Positions 46,180 to 55,853 of a stretch of 64,000 bases of DNA are shown here, piece after piece (the stretch's first letter is position 1; each line of letters starts with the position of its first letter). This stretch comes from Oryzisolibacter sp. LB2S (GTDB taxonomy: Bacteria; Pseudomonadota; Gammaproteobacteria; Burkholderiales; Burkholderiaceae_C), in the NCBI RefSeq assembly GCF_040732315.1, contig NZ_CP160388.1:2632494-2696493 (forward strand). Direction: 5' to 3'. The notes beneath the pieces are model-generated. The model did not search any database. It was given only the letters and a program-made list of their open reading frames with translations, and was not told the DNA's origin. A program made the position numbers and the translations under genes.

Positions 46180-47904
46180 TCATGCCTTGACGGTGGATTG
46201 CACGGTGGCGCGCGAGCGCTCGACGAAACGGTGCGAAAAATAGGTACCCAGGCCCACGACGAGCACGGCCAGCACCCCCAGGGCTGCGCCCGGCCCGCGC
46301 CCGGCGATGCTTTGCATGTAGAGGTAAATGCCCAGGCTCATCGGCGCCTGGCTTTCGGTGGACACCAGCACCAGCGTGGCCGACAGCTCCACGGCCGCGG
46401 TGATGAAGCTGGTGACGAAGCCCGCCAGAATGCCGCCCGCCATCAGCGGCACGACCACGCGCCGCAGCGTGGACAGGCGCGACGCGCCCAGGCTTTGCGC
46501 CGCCTCCTCGAGCGACACATGCACCTGCTGCAGCGCCGCCATGCACGAGCGCAGCGCGTACGGCAAGCGCCGCACGGCGTAGGCCAGCATGATCAGCACC
46601 CAGGTCTGCACCAGCAGCCGGTCGCTGCCGGGCAGCGTGACGCCCTTGAACAGGCGCAGATAGCCAATCGCCAGCACCAGGCCCGGAATGGCCAGCGCGG
46701 CCGATGCCAGCCAGTCGAGCCACTGGCGCACCGGCAGGCGCGTGCGCAGGATCAGGTAGGCGATGGCCGTGCCCAGCACCACGTCCAGCCCCGCGGCCAG
46801 CAGGCAGTACAAGAGCGTGTTGCCCATCATGTGGCCGGCGTCGCCAAACACGGTGGCGTAATGCGCCAGCGTGTAGGCGTCGGGCAGCACCGAGTAGCTC
46901 CACACCTGGGCGAACGACATCAACAGAATGCCCGCGTGCGGCGCCAGCACGACGAGCAGCACCAGCAATATCCAGCCATAGGCGAGCACTGCCTCCCAGG
47001 CCGACAGGCGCCGCTTGTGCAGCGCGCCGCCGCCCTTTTGCAGCGTGGCGTAGTCGCGCCCCTTCATCACGCGCGCGGCCAGCCACAGCGCCAGGATGGA
47101 GAAGCCCACCATGATCACGCTGATCACATAGCCGAGCGGATCGTCCACCCCCACCGAGGTGATGCGCAGATAGGCCTGGGGCGCGAGCATATTGGTCACG
47201 CCCATGACCAGCGGCGTTCCCAGGTCGTCGAACACCTTGACGAACACCAGGGCCGCGCCGGCCAGATAGCCCGGCATGGCGAGCGGAAAGATCACGCGCC
47301 GAAACAGCCGCCAGCCGCGCGCGCCCAGGTTCAGCGCCGACTCCTCCATGGCGCCATCGATGTTGCACATGGCCGCCACGAGGTTGAGCAGGATGAACGG
47401 GAAGTAGTGGATGCTCTCGACGAAGGTCACGCCCACCAGGCCATCCATGATGGGAATGGTGATGTCGAACCAGTCGCCCAGCAGCAGGTTGACCGAGCCG
47501 CTGCGGCCAAAGATCAGCTGCAGCGCAACCGCCCCCACGAAGGGCGGCATGACGAGCGGCAGCACGCCCAGGGTCTGTATCAGGAGCGCGCCGCGGAACT
47601 CGAAGCGCACCGTGAGATAAGCCAGCGGCACGGCGATGACGCTGGCGAAGAAGGTGCTGGCCAGCGCCACCCACAGGCTGTTGAAGAAGGACTCGCGAAA
47701 CACGAGCTGGCCGAAGAAGTTGCCGAAATGCCCCAGGGTGAGCGCGCCGCCCTCGGTGACGAAGGCGGTGTAGATCACCGTGCCCACGGGCAGCACGAGC
47801 AGGCACAGCAGAAAGGCCAGGATCAGGCCAAAGGCGATCCAGGGCCCGGGGCCGGCGTGGGCAAGGGCCCGGCGGGTGCCGGACTGCAGGGTGATTGCGG
47901 GCAT
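46180..47904 (-). CDS. ABC transporter permease with two fused permease domains (FbpB type)
   Basis: 574-residue membrane protein with about 12 helices in two homologous halves, each containing an EAA-like loop (EESALNLGARGWRLFRRVIFP near 185-205 and EEAAQSLGASRLSTLRRVVVP near 465-485). Such fusion of the two permeases is usual in iron(III) importers of the FbpB/SfuB group. Only one permease gene is therefore needed. The stop is followed 3 nt later by the ATPase gene. Confidence 0.9.
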   Translation of the reverse strand: MPAITLQSGTRRALAHAGPGPWIAFGLILAFLLCLLVLPVGTVIYTAFVTEGGALTLGHFGNFFGQLVFRESFFNSLWVALASTFFASVIAVPLAYLTVRFEFRGALLIQTLGVLPLVMPPFVGAVALQLIFGRSGSVNLLLGDWFDITIPIMDGLVGVTFVESIHYFPFILLNLVAAMCNIDGAMEESALNLGARGWRLFRRVIFPLAMPGYLAGAALVFVKVFDDLGTPLVMGVTNMLAPQAYLRITSVGVDDPLGYVISVIMVGFSILALWLAARVMKGRDYATLQKGGGALHKRRLSAWEAVLAYGWILLVLLVVLAPHAGILLMSFAQVWSYSVLPDAYTLAHYATVFGDAGHMMGNTLLYCLLAAGLDVVLGTAIAYLILRTRLPVRQWLDWLASAALAIPGLVLAIGYLRLFKGVTLPGSDRLLVQTWVLIMLAYAVRRLPYALRSCMAALQQVHVSLEEAAQSLGASRLSTLRRVVVPLMAGGILAGFVTSFITAAVELSATLVLVSTESQAPMSLGIYLYMQSIAGRGPGAALGVLAVLVVGLGTYFSHRFVERSRATVQSTVKA

Positions 47905-47948
47905 ACCTATCCTTGACTCAAGCAGCGCAGCAGTACCTTTTGCCCCCT

Positions 47949-48034
47949 GTCATCCCCGCGAACGCGGGGATCCAGGCACCACCCAGGTCATTGCTTCGTC
48001 ACCGCTGTGGATCCCCGCGTTCGCGGGGATGACG
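47949..48034. repeat. Inverted pair of GGGGATCC-type hairpins (family B)
   Basis: GTCATCCCCGCGAACGCGG continues to GATCCAG at 47949-47975; its reverse complement is at 48008-48034. Each unit is a hairpin and together they form an 86-bp inverted repeat. It lies between the binding-protein and permease genes of one ABC transporter, where it could dampen expression of the downstream subunits. Confidence 0.88.
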
Positions 48035-48090
48035 ATGGGTTTTGCAGGCATTGCGTGCAATCAACAGATATCGCTGCTTGAGCCTTCGGT

Positions 48091-49416
48091 TTACTTGGCG
48101 AGGCCGCGCGCCTCGTCGGCCAGCTGCCTGGCACGCTCGTAGTTGGCGCGCGCCTTCTCCGACCACAGCTGCTCCATGCCCGTGAGCTGCTTGGACACGG
48201 CCACGTCACGCCGGCTCTTGCGAAACAGCTCCAGGAACTCGGGGTTCTTCACGTTGTCCGCGCCCACGAGCGAGGTGTAGGCCAGGCTGCGCGCCTGCGC
48301 CAGCAGCTCGTTGCCACGCGCGTTGGGCCTGGCCTTGAGGGCGGCCGTGGCCTCGTGGATGGCCTTGGTCGCGGCCTGCAGCTCCTTGAGGCGAAAGGTC
48401 ACCATCTGGTCGAACAGGCTGATCACCACGGGATAGCGCTGGCCCGACAGCTCGGAGTTGAACTGCACCTTGGCGCGCTTGGCGATGTCCTGCGGCACGG
48501 GGTAGCCGGCCGGGGGCTTGAGCATGGAATACGGCAGCATGGGCAGGCGCCCTATCTTGGGGTCGAACAGGAGCTGCTGGCCGGGCACGGACATGGTGAA
48601 GGCCATGAACTGCTTGGCCTCGCCGGCGTTTCTGGCACCCGCGACCAAGGCGATATTGGCCGGCACCACGGCCGTCATGCTCGGGTAGGTGAAGTCCACG
48701 GGATAGCCCGAGTACTTGCCCGCCAGCGCAAGAAAGTCGATCACGATGCCTATGCCGTACTGGCCGTTGTTCACGCCGTCGGGTACGGCAAAGCTGCGGT
48801 CGGTGACGGCGGCGGCGTTGCCCATGATCTGCAAGAGCTGCGTCCAGCCCTTGTCCCAGCCCTCGCCCTGCAAAATGGTCTCCACCGTGAGCTGGGTCGT
48901 GCCCGAGCGCGAGGGTGACGAGATGGCGATATGGCCGAAGTACTCTGGGCGCACCAGGTCGCTCCACTCCTTCGGGGGCGTGAGCTTGTGCGCCTTGAGG
49001 TAGCGCGTGTTCCACTCGATGCCGTAGCCCGCCAGCGCCTGGCCGTAGTACATGCCCTTGGGGTCGTTGAGCGGGTAGTTGCCGATCTTGGCCGGCGCAC
49101 TCTTGTTCACCACCTCGGGCGCGCTCTGCAGCAGCTTGTAGCTGGCGAGCACCTCGAAGGCGTCGGGCGCGCTGGCCCACATGACGTCGGGGCGCTGGCC
49201 CTCGGGCAGCTCGCGGATATAGGCGACCGCGGCCGTGGTGTTCTTGTTCAGTATCTCGATCTTGATGCCCGGGTGTGCCGCCTCGAAGGCCTTCTGATAG
49301 GCCGTGGTCAGCTCCTTCGGAAAGGAGGTGATCACCGTTACCGTTCCGGCCGCCGCGGTCTGGGTCACTGCCCACAGACCCGCCGCCAGGGCCACGACAC
49401 GAATGCTGCGCTGCAT
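48091..49416 (-). CDS. Extracellular solute-binding protein of the ABC transporter
   Basis: 441-residue periplasmic binding protein (family 1 type, FbpA-like). Signal peptide at about 1-25 (ending TAAA), then VTVITSFPKELTTAYQKAFE and the DVMWASAPDAFEVL, YGIEWNTRYL and GYPVDFTYPSMTAVVPANIAL segments. The adjacent tyrosines of FbpA iron ligands are not obvious, so phosphonate or polyamine binding is also possible. The C-terminal 90 residues are an extra helical, Ala/Arg-rich region. It is separated from the permease by 186 bp holding a REP-like pair. Confidence 0.85.
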   Translation of the reverse strand: MQRSIRVVALAAGLWAVTQTAAAGTVTVITSFPKELTTAYQKAFEAAHPGIKIEILNKNTTAAVAYIRELPEGQRPDVMWASAPDAFEVLASYKLLQSAPEVVNKSAPAKIGNYPLNDPKGMYYGQALAGYGIEWNTRYLKAHKLTPPKEWSDLVRPEYFGHIAISSPSRSGTTQLTVETILQGEGWDKGWTQLLQIMGNAAAVTDRSFAVPDGVNNGQYGIGIVIDFLALAGKYSGYPVDFTYPSMTAVVPANIALVAGARNAGEAKQFMAFTMSVPGQQLLFDPKIGRLPMLPYSMLKPPAGYPVPQDIAKRAKVQFNSELSGQRYPVVISLFDQMVTFRLKELQAATKAIHEATAALKARPNARGNELLAQARSLAYTSLVGADNVKNPEFLELFRKSRRDVAVSKQLTGMEQLWSEKARANYERARQLADEARGLAK

Positions 49417-49531
49417 GGCTGTCTCCTCGTCATGGATATGGGCAGGCACTGTATCGCCCGGACGCAGCGCCTGCCAATCATGGTTTGCGCTGGCGCCCGC
49501 AGGCAAATGCCGAAGCGGAAATAATCCCACC

Positions 49532-50458
49532 ATGTACAAAGCACAACGCACCGCCCGCACCGAAACCCTGCCCATCCGCACGCTGCGCTATCACGTGCGC
49601 CTGTGGGGGGACGCGCCTTCCGCGCTCCCGCCGCTGGTGCTGCTGCACGGCTGGATGGACGTGGGCGCGTCCTGGCAGTTCGTTGTGGACGCGTTCACCG
49701 AGGCCTTTGCCGCGGGGCGACTCATCATTGCGCCGGATTGGCGCGGCTTTGGCCATTCGCGGCTGGACTCGCCCTCGGACGGCTACCCGTTCGTGGACTA
49801 CCTGGCCGATCTGGACCAGCTGCTCGACCACTATGCGGGCGAGCGCCCCGTGGACCTCGTCGGCCACAGCATGGGCGGCAACGTGGTCATGATGTATGCG
49901 GGCGCACGGCCGGCGCGCATCCGCCGCCTGGTGAACCTGGAGGGCTTTGGCATGCCCGCGACGCAGCCCGCGCAGGCGCCGGGGCGCCTCGCGCAATGGA
50001 TGGACGAGATCCGCGCCTTCGAGCGCGGCGAGAAGGACCTCAAACCCTACGACAGCGCCGACGGCGTGGCCAAACGCCTCATGAAGACCAACCCGCGCCT
50101 GGCGCCCGACAAGGCCCTCTGGCTGGCGCGCCACTGGGCCGAGCGGGACGCACAGGGGCGCTGGCACATCCTGGGCGATGCCGCGCACAAGATCGTCAAC
50201 CCCCTGCTCTACCGCGTGGATGAGGCCCTGGCGCTGTATGCGGCCATCACCGCCCCGGTGCTGTCCGTGCATGCCGCAGACGACAGTCTGGGCCAGTGGT
50301 ACAAGCAGCGCTACAGCCTGCAGGACTACCTGCAGCGCCTGGCCCATGTGCGGGACTGCCGCACGGCCGTGGTGCAGGACGCGGGCCACATGCTGCACCA
50401 TGACCAACCGCAGGCCGTGGCGGCGCTGATCGAGGATTTCGTGACCTCTGCCCGGTAG
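49532..50458 (+). CDS. Alpha/beta hydrolase
   Basis: 308-residue serine hydrolase. Oxyanion motif LLHGWMDVGASW, nucleophile Ser113 in VGHSMGGNV, acidic residue near VLSVHAADDSLG, and catalytic histidine in DAGHMLHHDQP. No signal peptide. The substrate cannot be predicted. It is divergent from the ABC transporter genes across 115 bp and precedes prfB by 92 bp. Confidence 0.9.
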   Translation: MYKAQRTARTETLPIRTLRYHVRLWGDAPSALPPLVLLHGWMDVGASWQFVVDAFTEAFAAGRLIIAPDWRGFGHSRLDSPSDGYPFVDYLADLDQLLDHYAGERPVDLVGHSMGGNVVMMYAGARPARIRRLVNLEGFGMPATQPAQAPGRLAQWMDEIRAFERGEKDLKPYDSADGVAKRLMKTNPRLAPDKALWLARHWAERDAQGRWHILGDAAHKIVNPLLYRVDEALALYAAITAPVLSVHAADDSLGQWYKQRYSLQDYLQRLAHVRDCRTAVVQDAGHMLHHDQPQAVAALIEDFVTSAR

Positions 50459-50550
50459 CCGCCCTGGCGCGCGACCGCCATCGCGCCCGAAGCTGCGCGC
50501 CATGAGAAAATCGCCGGTTATCTTTGAAGACACCGCACAGGACACACGCC

Positions 50551-51655
50551 ATGGACGCAGAACACATCAACCAGATCGGCAGCACCCTCGAAGACCTCGC
50601 GAACCGCACGCAAGAGTTACGGAGGTATCTTTGACTACGATGCCAAGTACGAACGCCTGCGCACGGTCAACGCGGCACTAGAGGATCCCGCCGTCTGGAA
50701 CGACCCCAAGAAGGCCCAGGAGCTGGGCAAGGAAAAGAAGTCCCTCGACGCTGTGGTGCTGACGCTGCAGAAGCTCGGCACCGAGCTCGCCGACAACGCC
50801 GAGCTCTATGAGATGAGCCGCGACGAGGAGGACGAGGCCGGCCTGCTGACCATCGAGGCCGAGACCGCCAAGCTGCGCCCGCTCATCGAGGAGCTGGAGT
50901 TCCGCCGCATGTTCGGGCGCGAGGCCGATCCGCTCAACTGCTACATCGACATCCAGGCCGGCGCCGGCGGCACCGAGGCCTGCGACTGGGCCAGCATGCT
51001 GCTGCGCCAGTACCTCAAGTACGCCGAGCGCAAGGGCTTCAAGGCCACGGTGGACGAGGAAACCCCGGGCGACGTGGCGGGCATCAAGAGCGCCACCATC
51101 CACATCGAGGGCGAATACGCCTACGGCCTGCTGCGCACCGAGACGGGCGTGCACCGCCTGGTGCGCAAATCGCCCTTCGACAGCTCGGGCGGGCGCCACA
51201 CCAGCTTTGCCTCGCTGTTCGTCTACCCCGAGATCGACGACTCGATCCAGATCGACATCAACCCCGCCGACGTGCGCACCGACACCTACCGCGCATCGGG
51301 CGCGGGCGGCCAGCACATCAACAAGACCGACTCGGCCGTGCGCCTGACGCACATCCCGACGGGCATCGTCGTGCAATGCCAGGACGGTCGCAGCCAGCAC
51401 AGCAACCGCGACGTGGCCTGGCAGCGCCTGCGCTCCAAGCTCTATGAGCTGGAGATGAGCAAGCGCATGGAGGCGCAGCAGGCGCTCGAAGAAACCAAGA
51501 CCGACGTGGGCTGGGGTCACCAGATCCGCAGCTACGTGCTGGACAACAGCCGCATCAAGGACCTGCGCACCAACGTCGAAATCTCGGCCACGCAGAAGGT
51601 GCTCGACGGCGACCTCGATGCGTTCATCGAGGCCTCGCTCAAGCAGGGCCTGTAA
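50551..51655 (+). CDS. prfB: Peptide chain release factor 2, programmed +1 frameshift
   Basis: RF2 reads UGA and UAA stops. The first 27 codons end at CTT (50629-50631), followed by an in-frame TGA and C. Reading resumes one base later with GAC at 50633, giving 367 residues. Upstream of the slip site CGGAGGTATCTTTGAC has the Shine-Dalgarno-like GGAGG and the slippery CTT TGA C of the autoregulated E. coli gene: low RF2 lets the ribosome shift. GGQ is at residues 252-254 and the tripeptide determinant SPF in [11 protein letters not shown]. The gene is intact; a gene caller would start it at 50753. Confidence 0.97.
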
Positions 51656-51678
51656 CGACAACACAAGGGACAAGCACG

Positions 51679-54390
51679 ATGAAAGAAGGACAAGCCAAGG
51701 CCATACAGCGCCTGGACTACGCCGCACCCGCGTTCTGGATCGACAGCGTGGACCTGACGTTCGACCTGGACCCGGCCAAGACCAGGGCGCTCAACAGGAT
51801 GCAGGTGCGCCGCAACCCGGCCGTGGCGCCGCAGAGCCTGCGCCTGCATGGCGAGGAGCTGAATCTGGCGCGCGTGCTGGTCAACGGCGCGGGCACCTCG
51901 TTCAAGATCGAGGAAGGCGAGCTGGTGCTGGAGAACCTGCCCGAGGGCAACGAGCCCTTCGCGCTGGAGATCTTCACCACCTGCGCCCCGATCAAGAACA
52001 CCCAGCTCTCGGGCCTGTACGTGAGCCAGGGCACCTTCTTCACGCAGTGCGAGGCCGAGGGCTTCCGGCGCATCACCTACTTCCTGGACCGGCCCGACGT
52101 CATGGCGAGCTTCCAGGTGCTGCTGCGCGCCGACAAGGCGCAGTACCCAGTGCTGCTCTCCAACGGCAACCTGGTCGAGTCTGGCGACCTGGAGGACGGC
52201 CGCCACTTCGCCCGCTGGCAGGACCCGCACAAGAAGCCCAGCTACCTGTTCGCGCTCGTCGCCGGCAAGCTCGTCGCGCGCGAGCAGCAGATCATCAGCC
52301 GCGCCGGCAAGCCGCACCTGCTGCAGGTCTGGGTGCGCCAGGGCGACCTGGGCAAAACCGAGCACGCGATGAACTCGCTCATGGCTTCCATCGCCTGGGA
52401 CGAGGCGCGCTTTGGCCTCTCGCTCGACCTGGAGCGCTTCATGATCGTCGCCACGAGCGACTTCAACATGGGCGCGATGGAGAACAAGGGCCTGAACATC
52501 TTCAACACCAAGTACGTGCTGGCCAGCGAGGCGACGGCCACCGATGTGGACTTCGCCAACATCGAATCCGTCGTCGGCCACGAGTACTTTCACAACTGGA
52601 CGGGCAACCGCGTCACCTGCCGCGACTGGTTCCAGCTCTCGCTCAAGGAAGGCCTCACGGTCTTTCGTGACCAGGAGTTCAGCCAGGACATGGCGGGCTC
52701 GCCATCGGCGCGCGCCGTCAGGCGCATCGAGGACGTGCGCGTTCTGCGCACGGCGCAGTTCCCCGAGGACGCCGGCCCCATGGCCCACCCCGTGCGCCCG
52801 GACAGCTACGTCGAGATCAACAACTTCTACACCGTCACCATCTATGAAAAGGGTGCCGAGGTCGTGCGCATGCAGCACAACCTCGTGGGGCGCGAGGGCT
52901 TCGCGCGCGGCATGAAGCTGTATTTCGAGCGCCATGACGGCCAGGCAGTCACCTGCGACGACTTCGCCCAGGCGATCGCCGACGCAAATCCCGGCAGCCC
53001 GCTGGCCCAGCACCTCGAGCAGTTCAAGCGCTGGTACAGCCAGGCCGGCACGCCCCATGTGCAGGCCGTCGGCCAGTACGACGCCCAGGCGCGCCGCTAC
53101 ACGCTCACGCTGTCGCAAAGCTGCGCCGCCACGCCCGGCCAGAGCGACAAGCAGCCCTTCGTCATCCCCGTGGCCCTGGGCCTGCTGGGCGCCGATGGCC
53201 GCGCCCTGCCCCTGCAGCTCGACGGTGAGGCCACGGCCGGCGCCGCCGAGCGCACCGTGGTGCTGACCGAGCCCAGCCTCACGCTGCAATTCGTCAACGT
53301 CGACAGCCAGCCCGTGCCCTCGCTCCTGCGCGGCTTCAGCGCGCCGGTCATCCTCGACTGCGACTACAGCGACGCCGAGCTGCTGACGCTGCTCGCACAC
53401 GACACCGACGCCTTCAACCGCTGGGAGGCCGGCCAGCGCCTGATGCTGCGCATTGCTACCAATGCAATAGCTGATGACGCTTTGCTGGTGGGCGCTGGAG
53501 GCCAAATCGACCAAAACCTCCTGCCCCCCGCCCTGGTGCAGGCCATGCGCGACGTGCTGCGTCACCCGCAGCTCGATGCCGCCTTCAAGGAGCTGGTGCT
53601 GACGCTGCCCTCCGAGGCCTACATCGCCGAGCAACTGCCCGTGGTGGACCCGCAGCGCGTGCACGCCGTGCGCGAGGCGCTGCGCCAGCAACTGGCCGTG
53701 CAGCTGCATGCCGACTGGGCCTGGGCCTGGGAAGAGCACCATGCCAGCGGCGCCTACCGCGCCGACGCCGTGAGCAGCGGCCGCCGCGCGCTCGCGGGCC
53801 TGGCGCTGACCATGCTGTGCCTGGCGGCGCGGACCAGCGGCGACACCCTCTGGCCCGGCAAGACCTATCAGCGCTTCAAGGATGCGGGCAACATGACCGA
53901 CCGCTTCAACGCGCTGTCCGCCCTGGTCACGAGCGGCCATGAGCTCGCCGCGCCCGCGCTGGCACGCTTTCACGCCCTGTTCAAGGACGACGCGCTGGTG
54001 CTGGACAAATGGTTTGCCCTGCAGGCCGGCAGCACCGACCGCGGCGGCAACATCCTGCCCGCCGTCAAGGCCCTGATGAAGCACGCGGACTTCCAGATCA
54101 AGAACCCCAACCGCGCACGCAGCGTCATCTTCAGCTACTGCAGCGCCAACCCCGGCGCCTTCCATCGCCAGGATGCCGCGGGTTACGTGTTCTGGGCCGA
54201 CCAGGTGCTGGCGCTCGACGCCATCAACCCCCAGGTCGCCGCCCGCCTGGCGCGCGCGCTCGACCGCTGGAGCCGCCTGGCCGAGCCCTACCGCACGGCC
54301 GCGCACGAGGCCATTGCACGCGTGGCCGCCAAGGCCGACCTGTCCAACGACGTGCGCGAGGTCGTCACGCGCGCACTCGCCACCGTTTGA
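51679..54390 (+). CDS. pepN: Aminopeptidase N
   Basis: 903-residue zinc metallopeptidase of the M1 family that removes N-terminal residues from peptides in the cytoplasm. The substrate-recognition GAMEN is at 265-269 and the zinc motif HEYFH at 301-305 with the distal Glu in RDQEF. The C-terminal helical domain is complete. Around residues 592-613 the stretch [17 protein letters not shown] is encoded by a family A palindrome in frame; by eye the region is a few residues longer than in E. coli. It follows prfB by 23 nt. Confidence 0.96.
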   Translation: MKEGQAKAIQRLDYAAPAFWIDSVDLTFDLDPAKTRALNRMQVRRNPAVAPQSLRLHGEELNLARVLVNGAGTSFKIEEGELVLENLPEGNEPFALEIFTTCAPIKNTQLSGLYVSQGTFFTQCEAEGFRRITYFLDRPDVMASFQVLLRADKAQYPVLLSNGNLVESGDLEDGRHFARWQDPHKKPSYLFALVAGKLVAREQQIISRAGKPHLLQVWVRQGDLGKTEHAMNSLMASIAWDEARFGLSLDLERFMIVATSDFNMGAMENKGLNIFNTKYVLASEATATDVDFANIESVVGHEYFHNWTGNRVTCRDWFQLSLKEGLTVFRDQEFSQDMAGSPSARAVRRIEDVRVLRTAQFPEDAGPMAHPVRPDSYVEINNFYTVTIYEKGAEVVRMQHNLVGREGFARGMKLYFERHDGQAVTCDDFAQAIADANPGSPLAQHLEQFKRWYSQAGTPHVQAVGQYDAQARRYTLTLSQSCAATPGQSDKQPFVIPVALGLLGADGRALPLQLDGEATAGAAERTVVLTEPSLTLQFVNVDSQPVPSLLRGFSAPVILDCDYSDAELLTLLAHDTDAFNRWEAGQRLMLRIATNAIADDALLVGAGGQIDQNLLPPALVQAMRDVLRHPQLDAAFKELVLTLPSEAYIAEQLPVVDPQRVHAVREALRQQLAVQLHADWAWAWEEHHASGAYRADAVSSGRRALAGLALTMLCLAARTSGDTLWPGKTYQRFKDAGNMTDRFNALSALVTSGHELAAPALARFHALFKDDALVLDKWFALQAGSTDRGGNILPAVKALMKHADFQIKNPNRARSVIFSYCSANPGAFHRQDAAGYVFWADQVLALDAINPQVAARLARALDRWSRLAEPYRTAAHEAIARVAAKADLSNDVREVVTRALATV
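53452..53517 (+). repeat. Dispersed palindrome family A, copy 7 (inside pepN)
   Basis: Plus strand: GCAATAGCTGATGACGCTTT, then GGGCGCTGGAGGCCAAATCG. In frame, with ATA as a codon (I in NAIADD), the same frame as the btuD copy. Confidence 0.85.
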
Positions 54391-54407
54391 TACCCCGGAG
54401 AAACCGC

Positions 54408-55415
54408 ATGAACAACCGCATTTCCTTCACCCGCTACCTGGTGGAGCAGCAGCGCGACCACGGCCGCATCCCGCCGCAGCTGCGCCTGCTGCTCGAAGTC
54501 GTGGCCCGCGCCTGCAAGCGCATCGCCCTGGCCGTGAACAAGGGCGAGCTCGGCGACGTCATGGGCACGGCCGGCAGCGAGAACGTGCAGGGCGAGGTGC
54601 AAAAGAAGCTCGACATCATCGCCAACGAGACGCTCATCGAGGCCAATGAATGGGGCGGCCACCTCGCCGCCATGGCCAGCGAGGAGATGGAAGGCATCTA
54701 CGTCGTGCCCAACCGCTACCCGCAGGGCGAGTACCTCTTGATGTTCGACCCGCTCGACGGCTCCTCCAACATCGACGTGAACGTGAGCATCGGCACCATC
54801 TTCAGCGTGGTGAAAAAGCCCGACGACCACCACGGCGTCACGGTCACCGACTTCCTGCAGCCCGGCCACCAGCAGGTCGCCGCCGGCTACTGCATCTACG
54901 GCCCGCAGACCACGCTGGTGCTCACCGTGGGCGACGGCGTGGCCATGTTCACGCTGGACCGCGAGCAAGGCTCCTTCGTGCTCATCCGCGAGAACGTGCG
55001 CATCCCCGAGGACACCAAGGAATTCGCCATCAACATGAGCAACATGCGCCACTGGGACGCGCCCGTGCGCCGCTACATCGACGAATGCCTGGCCGGCAAG
55101 GAAGGCCCGCGCGGCAAGGACTTCAACATGCGATGGATCGCCAGCATGGTCGCCGACGTGCACCGCATCCTGTGCCGCGGCGGCGTCTTCATGTACCCCT
55201 GGGACAAGCGCGAACCCAACAAGCCCGGCAAGCTGCGCCTGATGTACGAGGCCAACCCCATGGGCTGGCTGGTCGAACAGGCCGGCGGCATGGCCACCAA
55301 CGGCAAACAACGCATCCTGGACATCCAGCCCACCCAGTTGCATGAACGCGTAAGCGTCATCCTCGGCTCGAAGAACGAGGTCGAGCGCGTGACGAGCTAC
55401 CACAACGAAGCCTGA
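54408..55415 (+). CDS. fbp: Fructose-1,6-bisphosphatase class 1
   Basis: 335-residue gluconeogenic and Calvin-cycle enzyme releasing phosphate from fructose-1,6-bisphosphate. Metal-binding motif [13 protein letters not shown], preceded by ASEEME, and the substrate loop [14 protein letters not shown] and [27 protein letters not shown] segments are all intact. CCGGAG precedes the ATG by 9 nt. It follows pepN by 17 nt and is closed by a strong terminator. Confidence 0.97.
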   Translation: MNNRISFTRYLVEQQRDHGRIPPQLRLLLEVVARACKRIALAVNKGELGDVMGTAGSENVQGEVQKKLDIIANETLIEANEWGGHLAAMASEEMEGIYVVPNRYPQGEYLLMFDPLDGSSNIDVNVSIGTIFSVVKKPDDHHGVTVTDFLQPGHQQVAAGYCIYGPQTTLVLTVGDGVAMFTLDREQGSFVLIRENVRIPEDTKEFAINMSNMRHWDAPVRRYIDECLAGKEGPRGKDFNMRWIASMVADVHRILCRGGVFMYPWDKREPNKPGKLRLMYEANPMGWLVEQAGGMATNGKQRILDIQPTQLHERVSVILGSKNEVERVTSYHNEA

Positions 55416-55471
55416 GGCGCAGCCATGCCGCCGGCACCATCCGGCGGCGTTCCCCGACACAGAAGAACAGG

Positions 55472-55503
55472 AACAGGCCGTGGCTTCCACGGCCTGTTTT
55501 TTG
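55472..55503 (+). terminator. Rho-independent terminator after fbp
   Basis: AACAGGCCGTGG, loop CTT, CCACGGCCTGTT, then a T-run. A 12-bp perfect stem ends the prfB-pepN-fbp transcript. Confidence 0.93.
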
Positions 55504-55542
55504 TCGGGCGCCTGCAAACAGCCGGCGCAAGCGGCCAAAAGA

Positions 55543-55574
55543 AAAACCCCGCTATCTGAACAATAGCGGGGTTT
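55543..55574 (-). terminator. Terminator of the tRNA-Thr gene, active in both directions
   Basis: On the minus strand AACCCCGCTAT, 7-base loop, ATAGCGGGGTT then TTTCTTTT. On the plus strand the same hairpin is followed by TTTTC, so it can back up the fbp terminator. Confidence 0.88.
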
Positions 55575-55586
55575 TCTTTGCTGTCC

Positions 55587-55662
55587 TGGTGCCGGTGAGA
55601 TGAATCGAACACCCGACCTTCTCATTACGAATGAGCTGCTCTACCGACTGAGCTACACCGGC
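55587..55662 (-). tRNA. tRNA-Thr (anticodon CGU)
   Basis: 76 nt including an encoded CCA. The acceptor stem is GCCGGTG paired with the 3' CACCGGC, the D-arm is AGCTCAGTCGGTAGAGC, the anticodon stem CTCAT/ATGAG carries loop TTCGTAA (anticodon CGU, codon ACG), and the T-loop GTTCGATTC is standard. It is a solitary gene with its own promoter and terminator. Confidence 0.97.
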
Positions 55663-55695
55663 GTTCGCACAAAATCGTGTTGCGCGAAGCCTTGC

Positions 55696-55725
55696 ATTCT
55701 AGCGCAATTTTTCATTCATCCACAA
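55696..55725 (-). promoter_or_regulatory. Promoter of the tRNA-Thr gene
   Basis: On the minus strand TTGTGG, 18 bp, TAGAAT. The -10 box is 33 nt before the mature 5' end, leaving a short leader for RNase P. Confidence 0.7.
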
Positions 55726-55853
55726 TTTTCGATGAGGGCAGCCCCAAGAACTGTTTGTCCCACGAGTCCGTGGCCCATGCGCAAGCCGGGGACAATCACA
55801 CCCCTGTTTCAAGCCCCTGATCGATCACGCACGGCAGAGATCCCCTGCCCCGA

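Noticed and set aside
50753..51655. prfB starting at the internal ATG
   Set aside because: The slip site CTT TGA C and the upstream 27 codons match the RF2 N-terminus, so the gene starts at 50551.
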